NCBI GenBank assembly: GCA_964483455.1 | Contig: CAZACK010000152.1 | Span: forward strand, 1-10,559 | From: CAYZJD01 sp964483455 | Lineage (GTDB): Bacteria; Acidobacteriota; Terriglobia; Bryobacterales; Bryobacteraceae | Direction: 5' to 3' | DNA: 10,559 nucleotides | Shown here: positions 5,280 through 10,559 of the stretch, piece by piece | How positions within the stretch are numbered: the stretch's first letter is position 1 | Layout of the letters: the number at the start of each line of letters is the position of its first letter | The notes under the pieces: generated by a model | Databases searched by the model: none | What the model saw: the letters and a program-made list of their open reading frames with translations, nothing else | Told to the model about the DNA's origin: nothing | Made by a program: the position numbers and the translations under genes

Positions 5280-6589
5280 ATGCGGTTCGAATTCGCCACG
5301 GCCGCGCGGATCGTCTTCGGCGCCGGCGCGGTGCGCGAGGTCGCGCCGGCCGCGCGAGCGATGGGCAGCCGCGCCTTGCTGGTCACCGGTCGCTCCCCGG
5401 CGCGGACCGCTTCCATGCGTGATGGCCTTGAAGCGGCCGGCGTTCCCTGCACCGCGTTCCGCGCCGAGGGAGAGCCCACCGTCGATTTCGTCCGCTGCGG
5501 GACGCAACTCGCCCGCGACGAGCAATGCGACCTGGTCATCGCCGCCGGCGGCGGCAGCGCCATCGACGCCGGCAAAGCCATCGCCGCGCTGCTCGCCAAC
5601 GGTGGCGACCCGCTGGACTACCTCGAAGTCGTCGGCCAGGGCCGGCCCCTGACATGCCCGTCGGCGCCCTTCATCGCCGTGCCGACCACCGCCGGCTCGG
5701 GTTCGGAAGTGACCCGCAACTCGGTGCTCGCCTCGCCGAAGCACCGCGTGAAGGCCAGCCTGCGCAGCCCGCACATGTTGCCGCGAATGGCGGTGGTCGA
5801 TCCCGAGCTGACTCTCGTCCTGCCCCCGGAGATCACCGCCTCGACCGGCCTGGATGCCCTGACACAGCTCATCGAGCCGTACGTCTCCATCCGCGCCAAC
5901 GCCATGACCGACATGTTCTGTATTGAGGGCATCCGCCGTGTCGCCCGCGCGCTGATCCGTGCCTGCGAAGACGGGCTGAACCTTGACGCCCGATCGGACA
6001 TGGCGATGGCGAGCCTGCTCGGCGGGTTGTGCCTGGCCAACGCCGGCCTCGGAGCGGTGCACGGTTTTGCGGCGCCGATCGGCGGGATGTTCGATGCGCC
6101 CCACGGCGCCGTGTGCGCCGCCTTGCTGCCGCACGTGATGGAAACGAACGTCCGCGCGCTGCGAGCCCGCGCCGCCGGGAGCGAGGCGCTGCGGCGCTAC
6201 GATACGGTGGCGCGCCTCCTGACCGGCCGCGCGGACGCCTGCGCCGAAGGCGGCATCGAATGGGCGCGGCGAACTTGCGAACAACTCCGCATCCCGGCGC
6301 TGGGTGCTTATGGAATCCGGCCGGACCACGTGCCGGCGATCGTCGAAAACGCCGCTCGAGCCAGCAGCATGAAGGCCAACCCGATCGTCCTCACGCCGGA
6401 AGAACTCAGCCAAGCCCTGACGCCGGCGCTNNNNNNNNNNNNNNNNNNNNNNNNNNNNNNNNNNNNNNNNNNNNNNNNNNNNNNNNNNNNNNNNNNNNNN
6501 NNNNNNNNNNNNNNNNNNNNNNNNNNNNNNCCAACCCGATCGTCCTCACGCCGGAAGAACTCAGCCAAGCCCTGACGCCGGCGCTATGA
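5280..6589 (+). CDS. Iron-type (group III) alcohol dehydrogenase, interrupted by a scaffold gap near its 3' end
   Basis: Residues 1-383 are continuous from 5280 to 6428, then the frame enters 100 Ns. The final 55 bases before the gap recur exactly after it. Merging the copies gives CTA (Leu384) and a TGA at 6587-6589, a 384-residue protein of normal family length. It is an NAD(P)H-dependent oxidoreductase: cofactor motif GGGSAID at 90-96, PTTAGSGSE at 135-143, and metal residues D192, H261 and H275 (HGFAAPIGGMFDAPHG). The fourth usual iron ligand, the His of GLDALTH, is Gln196 here (GLDALTQLIEP). Similarity is to short-chain alcohol or lactaldehyde reductases and maleylacetate reductases; the substrate cannot be assigned. 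The ATG is seven bases after the ABM gene. A lactaldehyde reductase role would suit the fucose genes downstream but is speculation. Confidence 0.88.
6376..6430 (+). repeat. 55-bp direct repeat, left copy (contig-end overlap)
   Basis: These bases encode the end of the iron-type dehydrogenase (NPIVLTPEELSQALTPA). They are identical to 6531-6585 on the far side of the N-gap. An exact duplicate abutting the gap on both sides is the signature of two contigs sharing one terminal overlap, not of a biological repeat. Confidence 0.93.
6431..6530. other. Scaffold gap of exactly 100 Ns
   Basis: A run of 100 unknown bases, a conventional placeholder length. It is flanked on both sides by the same 55-bp sequence. 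No coding content should be read across it; the apparent frames running through it are artefacts. Confidence 0.98.
6531..6585 (+). repeat. 55-bp direct repeat, right copy (contig-end overlap)
   Basis: Identical base for base to 6376-6430. It is followed by ATGAG, which completes the dehydrogenase with Leu and a TGA stop when the two copies are merged. Confidence 0.93.
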
Positions 6590-6612
6590 GAGCGCTGGCG
6601 AGGGAAATTCCT

Positions 6613-6621
6613 GGTACACTC
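6613..6621 (+). promoter_or_regulatory. Possible -10 region upstream of the FG-GAP protein gene
   Basis: GGTACACTC at 6613-6621 contains TACACT, 58 bases before the ATG at 6679. It differs by one base from GGTATACTC at 2418-2426, which lies 65 bases before the protease ATG. No clear -35 is seen. Support is limited to resemblance and position. Confidence 0.22.
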
Positions 6622-6678
6622 AGGACGTATTTCAGACTGCGTGCTCCGTTTTCATCCCGGCTTCATCGGAGGTTGATT

Positions 6679-7596
6679 ATGTTGCATGCACACCGCAGGA
6701 CCGCGCGCAGTACTCTCCGCGGCATCGCCCTCCTGGCGATCGTCGCCGGAACCCTCCCCGCCCAGACGCTCTCGTTCCTGGGCCCGCGAAACATCGGGGT
6801 GCGCTCGATGCAGGGATTCGCCGTCGCCAACTTCAATCAGGACGGCAAGTCGGACATTCTGCTGGCCGCCGGTGACAAGCTGAGAATCATCGCCGCTGGC
6901 AGCCTGGTATTCTCGGCGCCATTGGCAAAGGGAGCGGTGACGCCGATCGCGGCGGACTTCAACCTGGACGGCAAGGCGGACGCCGCCTGGGCGGACGTCT
7001 TTTTTAACGGTGGCCTGCTTGTATTCCTCGGCAACGGCGACGGGACGCTTCAGCCATCGGTGAGCTATCCGGCGGGCGTCCAGCCCTACTTGATCGCCGC
7101 AGCCGACTTCGACGGAGACGGCGCTCAGGACATCGTGGCCGCCAATCTCGACATGAGTTTTTCCGTCCTCCGAAACGCCGGAGACGGGAGCTTCTTGCCT
7201 CCTGTCTCCACCCCCGCCGTGTACTATGCGTTTTCCATGGCCGCGGGCGATGCCAACGGAGACGGCAACGCCGATCTTCTCTACTCACCAGACAATTCCA
7301 CGGCGATGCAGCTCATGCTCGGTCAGGGTGACGGGACATTCCAGCCACCTGAGGAATTGGCCTTGTCCGGCAGCCGCAAGGGTATTTCATCCTTCTCGGA
7401 AACGGTGACGGCACGTTTACTCGCTCTGTCTACGCGCTGGCGGAGGCGGAACGCGCCGTGGCCGTCGGCGACTTCACCGGCGACGGCCTGCCGGACCTGG
7501 CTTTCGGCGGGGGCGGCAGTTCAGGCGGCTGGATCGACCTGCTCCCCGGGAAAGGCGACGGGACCTTCGATCCCGCGATCCGAACTGGTCTGGTGA
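6679..7596 (+). CDS. Secreted FG-GAP/VCBS repeat protein, N-terminal part (frame lost near 7380)
   Basis: The intact part of a beta-propeller-like repeat protein. The start is firm: GGAGG at 6668-6672, six bases before the ATG, and a signal peptide follows (basic MLHAHRRTARSTLR, core GIALLAIVAGTLPA, likely cleavage after A28). Four calcium-loop motifs follow: NFNQDG from N51, DFNLDG from D93, DFDGDG from D143 and DANGDG from D191. GDG(T/S)-type strands lie between them, such as LGNGDGTL at 117-124 and LGQGDGTF at 214-221. After about residue 234 the reading frame no longer gives repeat sequence; it turns arginine- and tryptophan-rich and stops at 7596. The genuine continuation is in another frame from about 7380. 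FG-GAP proteins are extracellular adhesins, lectins or integrin-like propellers; the function here is unknown. Confidence 0.8.
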   Translation: MLHAHRRTARSTLRGIALLAIVAGTLPAQTLSFLGPRNIGVRSMQGFAVANFNQDGKSDILLAAGDKLRIIAAGSLVFSAPLAKGAVTPIAADFNLDGKADAAWADVFFNGGLLVFLGNGDGTLQPSVSYPAGVQPYLIAAADFDGDGAQDIVAANLDMSFSVLRNAGDGSFLPPVSTPAVYYAFSMAAGDANGDGNADLLYSPDNSTAMQLMLGQGDGTFQPPEELALSGSRKGISSFSETVTARLLALSTRWRRRNAPWPSATSPATACRTWLSAGAAVQAAGSTCSPGKATGPSIPRSELVW

Positions 7597-8012
7597 CGGG
7601 GGTGCCGGCGGTTCTCGTGCCCGGCGAGTTCAACGGCGATGGCCACCAGGACTTAGCCGCATTCGATGGCTATTGGTTTGTGCTGATCGCCGGCGACGGC
7701 GATGGGACATTCAGTTCGCCCACCGTGTTTCCCCTGCCATGGGTTGGTGGCGGGGGGCTCAACCAGAGTGCAGCCATCGCGGAGGACATCGACCTCGATG
7801 GCCGGCTCGACTTCCTGATCGCGGGTGATTGGTGTCAGTGTGCGACGGCGCTGCTCGGGAAAGGGGACGGAACATTCGTCAACGGCTTCGTGTATGCTGC
7901 CCACCCGGGCGCACGCGGGGTCGCGGCCGCCGACTTCAACTCGGACGACAAGATCGACATGGCCGTTGCCGACGACCGCGGGATCACGTTCCTGATGAAC
8001 AACACGCCGTGA
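7458..8012 (+). CDS. FG-GAP/VCBS repeat protein, C-terminal part of the same broken gene
   Basis: This is the rest of the preceding repeat protein in a different frame. Repeat sequence can be read from about 7380 (GYFILLGNGDGTF, in frame with this segment), but the first available start codon is the GTG at 7458, with no signal peptide of its own. From that codon the calcium-loop motifs are DFTGDG (D5), EFNGDG (E57), DIDLDG (D110) and a weaker DFNSDD (D159). GDGTF strands lie at about 34-38, 81-85 and 136-140. It ends MNNTP at a TGA (8010-8012), a normal end for such proteins. An in-frame stop at 7350-7352 limits how far back the frame can run. As it stands it would not be secreted. It is most likely the 3' half of one gene that is either decayed or misassembled. 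Confidence 0.78.
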   Translation: MAVGDFTGDGLPDLAFGGGGSSGGWIDLLPGKGDGTFDPAIRTGLVTGVPAVLVPGEFNGDGHQDLAAFDGYWFVLIAGDGDGTFSSPTVFPLPWVGGGGLNQSAAIAEDIDLDGRLDFLIAGDWCQCATALLGKGDGTFVNGFVYAAHPGARGVAAADFNSDDKIDMAVADDRGITFLMNNTP

Positions 8013-8023
8013 CGGCGAGCACA

Positions 8024-8045
8024 GGACCGGCCTTTCGGCCGGTCC
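8024..8045 (+). terminator. Perfect 9-bp hairpin after the FG-GAP gene
   Basis: GGACCGGCC (8024-8032), loop TTTC, GGCCGGTCC (8037-8045): nine perfect pairs, eight of them GC, beginning 12 bases after the stop codon. No T tract follows (GCACAGG), so it would be a U-tract-less terminator or a 3'-end stabiliser. Its position between two gene units and its perfect symmetry make chance unlikely. Being palindromic, it could act on either strand. Confidence 0.6.
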
Positions 8046-8093
8046 GCACAGGTATCCTCATTGGCCTTCCCATCGGGCTTGACACCGCGACTA

Positions 8094-8113
8094 TGCTAAC
8101 CTCTTGCTAACCT
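8094..8113 (+). promoter_or_regulatory. Direct repeat TGCTAACCT x2 just before the dehydratase gene; possible leaderless promoter
   Basis: TGCTAACCT occurs at 8094-8102 and again at 8105-8113, start to start 11 bp, about one helical turn. Each copy contains TAACCT, a TAnnnT -10-like hexamer preceded by an extended-minus-10-like TGC. The second copy ends seven bases before the ATG at 8121. A TTGACA is present at 8079-8084, but its spacing to either copy (12 or 23 bases) is not canonical. No Shine-Dalgarno motif precedes the ATG. Confidence 0.33.
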
Positions 8114-8120
8114 GGCCAGC

Positions 8121-9368
8121 ATGATGGACGCGGTGATCCAGTCAGTCCGATCGTTGGATGCCAGGTACCCGTTGCCTGCCGGGGCTGGCAGCGACGCCGT
8201 CCACGCGGAGCCCGTGTACTGCCTGGCGGTCACGCTGCTGGAGACCGAATCCAAACTGACCGGGAGCGGCATCGTTCTCACGCTCGGGGAAGGGAACCGC
8301 ATCGTCTGCGAACTGATCGACCTGCTCGGCGCCGCGCTTCGCGGCAGGGAGATCGAGGACCTGATGGCGGATTTCGGCGCCTTCTCGCGGTCGCTCGCCG
8401 ATCATCCCCACTTGCGCTGGCTCGGGCCACACAAAGGAGCGATCCATCTCGCGCTGGCCTCGATCACCAACGCCTGCTTCGACCTCTGGGCCAAGGCTCG
8501 CGGCGTTCCCCTATGGCGATTGCTGCTGGACCTGACGCCTGCTCGGTTGGTCGCCCTGCTCGACCTCAGCTACCTGGAAGACGCCCTTACTTCTTCGGAC
8601 GCGCTGGCAATCCTGGAGGAAAACCTGCCGTCGCGCGCACAGCGGGAGGGAATACTGAACACCGGCTACCCGGGGTACGACACCTCCGTCGGCTGGTTTT
8701 GCTACGAGGATGACCAGGTGCGCGACGCCGTCCGGCGGGCGATATCCGAAGGGTTTCGGGCGTTCAAGCTGAAAGTCGGATCCAAGGACGGGGCTCGCGA
8801 CGTTCGCCGCGCGAACATGCTGCGGGAACTGGTGGGCGGCGACGCGACCCTCATGCTGGACGTGAACCAGCAGTGGACCCTCCCTGGGGCCATCCGGATG
8901 TGCCGGGAGCTGCGCGGCATGGCGCCGTATTGGATCGAGGAGCCGACCCATCCGGATGACATCGCCGCCCACAGGGAGCTGGCCGCGGCCGTCGCGCCGG
9001 CGCAGATCGCGCTCGGCGAGCACGTGCCAAACCGGGTCATGTTCAAGAACTTCATGCGCGCCGCCGCTGTCCACTTCGTGCAGGCGGATTGCACGCGCCT
9101 CGCCGGCGTCGGCGAATTTCTCGCGGTGACCCTCCTGGCCCGCAGCTACGGGCTTCCCATCGTTCCACACGTCGGAGACATGGGACAGATCCACCAACAC
9201 CTGGTTCTCTTCAACCACGTGGCCTTGGGACACGAGGTGCACTTCCTGGAGCATATTCCGCACCTGCGCCGTTACTTCGTTCACCCGGCCGTTGTGAGCG
9301 GCGGCGTCTACAAGACGCCTCAGCAGCCGGGGTGCTCCACGGACTTAGTGGACACCGGCCCTCGATGA
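8121..9368 (+). CDS. L-fuconate dehydratase-like enolase-superfamily enzyme
   Basis: A 415-residue mandelate-racemase-subgroup enolase-superfamily protein, slightly shorter than typical L-fuconate dehydratases (about 430-440). The barrel residues are complete: base pair KLK with K216 and K218, metal ligands D247 (MLDVNQQW, N249), E273 (WIEEPTHPDD) and E300 (LGEHVPNR), and H350 (IVPHVGDMG) as the acid-base histidine. The stretches GYDTSVGWFCYEDD (186-199) and GEHVPNRVMFKN resemble FucD/ENOSF1 proteins as I remember them. The expected reaction removes water from L-fuconate to give 2-keto-3-deoxy-L-fuconate in the non-phosphorylating L-fucose pathway, in the cytoplasm. The stop overlaps the ATG of an alpha-L-fucosidase, which independently points to fucose. 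A related acid sugar such as L-galactonate or D-arabinonate remains possible. Two adjacent ATGs (8121, 8124) could start it. Confidence 0.87.
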   Translation: MMDAVIQSVRSLDARYPLPAGAGSDAVHAEPVYCLAVTLLETESKLTGSGIVLTLGEGNRIVCELIDLLGAALRGREIEDLMADFGAFSRSLADHPHLRWLGPHKGAIHLALASITNACFDLWAKARGVPLWRLLLDLTPARLVALLDLSYLEDALTSSDALAILEENLPSRAQREGILNTGYPGYDTSVGWFCYEDDQVRDAVRRAISEGFRAFKLKVGSKDGARDVRRANMLRELVGGDATLMLDVNQQWTLPGAIRMCRELRGMAPYWIEEPTHPDDIAAHRELAAAVAPAQIALGEHVPNRVMFKNFMRAAAVHFVQADCTRLAGVGEFLAVTLLARSYGLPIVPHVGDMGQIHQHLVLFNHVALGHEVHFLEHIPHLRRYFVHPAVVSGGVYKTPQQPGCSTDLVDTGPR

Positions 9369-10559
9369 ACGATCCGAGACTGAATATGCACCGATTCTTT
9401 GTTCCCTTGCTCTTCACCCTGGCGTTGTTCGCGCAACCGCGGACCGCCGCTCACGAACAGGCCCTCAAGAGGATCGACGAAGTCCTGGCCCGTGGGCCGT
9501 TCAAGGGCTACTGGCACTCGCTCGAGAAGTACCAGCCGCCCCAATGGTTCCTCGACGCGAAGTTCGGCATCTTCATCCACTGGGGCGTGTTCTCGGTCTC
9601 CGCCTTTGACGACTGGTACGCGCGGCACATGTACGTCAAGACCCACGCCGTCTACCAGCACCACATCGCCACCTACGGCCCGCAGATCAAGTTCGGCTAC
9701 AAGGATTTCATTCCGAGGTTCACGATGGACAAGTTCGACCCGGCGCGGTACGCCGAGCTGTTCAGGCGCGCCGGGGCGAAGTACGTCGTGCCGGTTGCCG
9801 AGCACCACGACGGCTTCCCCCTCTACGATTGCAGCTTCACCGAATGGAATGCCGCGCGGATGGGTCCGAAACGGGACCTGATCGCGGCTCTCGGGGAAGC
9901 GGTGCGCAAGAGCGGCATGCGCTTTGGGGTCTCCTCCCATCGCGCGGAAAACTGGTGGTTTTACAACGGCGGCCGCGAGATCGATTTCGACGTCAACGAT
10001 GCTCGTTATGCCGGCTTATACGGCCGCGCGGAATCGCGCTACTCGTCGCCGGACGCGGCGTTTCTCGAGGACTGGCTGGCGCGAAGCTGTGAGATGGTGG
10101 ACAAGTTTCATCCCGACGTGTTCTGGTTCGACTGGTGGATCCAGGAGACGGCGTTTCAACCGTACCTCCAGAAATTCGCCGCGTATTACTACAACCGGGC
10201 CGCGGAGTGGAAGCAAGGCGCAGTCATTCAATACAAGTTCGAGGCCTTCCCCGAGCGCGTGGCGATTCTCGACCTGGAGCGAGGGCAGTTGTCCGGGATC
10301 CGAGACATGGTGTGGCAGAACGACACCTCCGTCAGCAGGGACTCCTGGTTCCACAAGCGCGACGCCGACTACAAAACGGCGGACTCGCTGATTGATGACC
10401 TGGTGGACATCGTCAGCAAGAACGGCGTGCTTCTGTTGAACATCGGGCCGAAGGCGGACGGGACGATTCCGGAGCCGGAGCAGCAGATCCTGCTGGAGAT
10501 CGGCCGGTGGCTGTCGGTGAACGGCGAGGCGATCTACGGCGCCCGTCCCTGGCGCGTGT
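9365..10559 (+). CDS. Exported GH29 alpha-L-fucosidase (3' end beyond the window)
   Basis: 398 codons are present and open at the right edge. The glycosidase domain shows KFGIFIHWG at 66-74 (H72), the EHHDGF motif at 146-151 (E146, H147, H148) and the strand HPDVFWFDWW at 249-258. D256 there is the expected catalytic nucleophile of retaining GH29 enzymes. Further on, VLLLNIGPKADGTIP is at 355-369 and GEAIYGARPWRV ends the visible part; these last blocks are typical of the domain's C-terminal edge. A signal sequence is evident (MHRFFVPLLFTLALFAQPRTA from residue 8), so the enzyme acts outside the cytoplasm on fucosylated glycans. The ATG at 9365 overlaps the dehydratase TGA (ATGA), implying coupling. 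The ATG at 9386 would give a shorter, more standard signal peptide and is an equally good start. The missing part is probably short or an accessory domain. Confidence 0.93.
   Translation, partial: MNDPRLNMHRFFVPLLFTLALFAQPRTAAHEQALKRIDEVLARGPFKGYWHSLEKYQPPQWFLDAKFGIFIHWGVFSVSAFDDWYARHMYVKTHAVYQHHIATYGPQIKFGYKDFIPRFTMDKFDPARYAELFRRAGAKYVVPVAEHHDGFPLYDCSFTEWNAARMGPKRDLIAALGEAVRKSGMRFGVSSHRAENWWFYNGGREIDFDVNDARYAGLYGRAESRYSSPDAAFLEDWLARSCEMVDKFHPDVFWFDWWIQETAFQPYLQKFAAYYYNRAAEWKQGAVIQYKFEAFPERVAILDLERGQLSGIRDMVWQNDTSVSRDSWFHKRDADYKTADSLIDDLVDIVSKNGVLLLNIGPKADGTIPEPEQQILLEIGRWLSVNGEAIYGARPWRV

Noticed and set aside
5115..6413. 432-codon minus-strand open frame opposite the ABM/dehydrogenase pair
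   Set aside because: Shadow of two conserved genes. Its sequence is Gly/Arg/His-rich without motifs.
6376..6585. Flanking direct repeat read as a mobile-element target duplication
   Set aside because: 55 identical bases abutting a placeholder N-run are explained by contig overlap. Target duplications are shorter, and no transposase or terminal inverted repeats are visible.
6586..6678. Upstream ATG at 6586 (overlapping the dehydrogenase TGA as ATGA) as the start of the FG-GAP gene
   Set aside because: It would add 31 residues ahead of a good signal peptide. The ATG at 6679 has GGAGG at ideal spacing and a basic n-region followed by a hydrophobic core.
7226..7408. Third-frame opening within the FG-GAP gene as a separate small gene
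   Set aside because: It has no ribosome site or domain, and the flanking frames carry the real repeat motifs on either side.
8079..8097. Canonical sigma70 promoter TTGACA plus TATGCT (8092-8097)
   Set aside because: The spacer is only 7 bases, far from 16-18, so the two hexamers cannot form one standard promoter.

Overview
The window is GC-rich, gene-dense bacterial DNA, with one scaffold gap of 100 Ns at 6431-6530. It carries a four-subunit 2-oxoacid:ferredoxin oxidoreductase, an M43 metalloprotease, a URO-D-like methyltransferase-family protein, an FG-GAP repeat protein and a GH29/enolase-superfamily sugar module. This mix suggests a soil-type Acidobacteriota genome (Bryobacterales/Solibacter-like), probably a metagenome assembly. 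That assignment is inferred from gene content and style; no phylogenetic marker is present.

Region 1 (1-2346, minus strand) is a tight operon for a 2-oxoacid:ferredoxin oxidoreductase. In transcription order it holds a 2x[4Fe-4S] ferredoxin subunit, the alpha subunit, the TPP-binding beta subunit and the start of the gamma subunit, which is cut by the window edge. Every junction overlaps by 7-11 bases. The set would decarboxylate a 2-oxoacid to acyl-CoA and pass electrons to ferredoxin, or run in reverse. 2-Oxoglutarate is the likeliest substrate.

Region 2 (2347-3735) is a divergent intergenic region with a palindrome around a -10-like box. It is followed by an M43 (pappalysin-type) zinc metalloprotease and a small unrecognised protein 6 bases downstream.

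Region 3 (3817-6589) holds a URO-D-superfamily protein, a 7-unit 8-bp tandem repeat, and a closely spaced pair: an ABM-fold monooxygenase-like protein and an iron-type alcohol dehydrogenase. The end of the dehydrogenase is split by the N-gap. The same 55 bases occur on both sides of the gap, so it is almost certainly an unmerged contig overlap. Collapsing it restores a clean 384-residue gene.

Region 4 (6679-8012) encodes a secreted FG-GAP/VCBS beta-propeller-like protein, broken near 7380 by a frame change that coincides with loss of about half a repeat. A perfect 9-bp hairpin follows the gene.

Region 5 (8121-10559) is an L-fucose module. An L-fuconate dehydratase-like enolase-superfamily gene overlaps by ATGA the gene for an exported GH29 alpha-L-fucosidase, which runs off the window. 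The fucosidase would release L-fucose from glycans; after oxidation and lactone hydrolysis by enzymes not seen here, the dehydratase would make 2-keto-3-deoxy-L-fuconate. No CRISPR array, tRNA, rRNA or mobile element was recognised, and no stretch over 300 bases lacks a gene. The window looks mostly like known families. The points most worth a second look are the assembly scar, the broken repeat gene, the octamer repeat and the probable leaderless starts.
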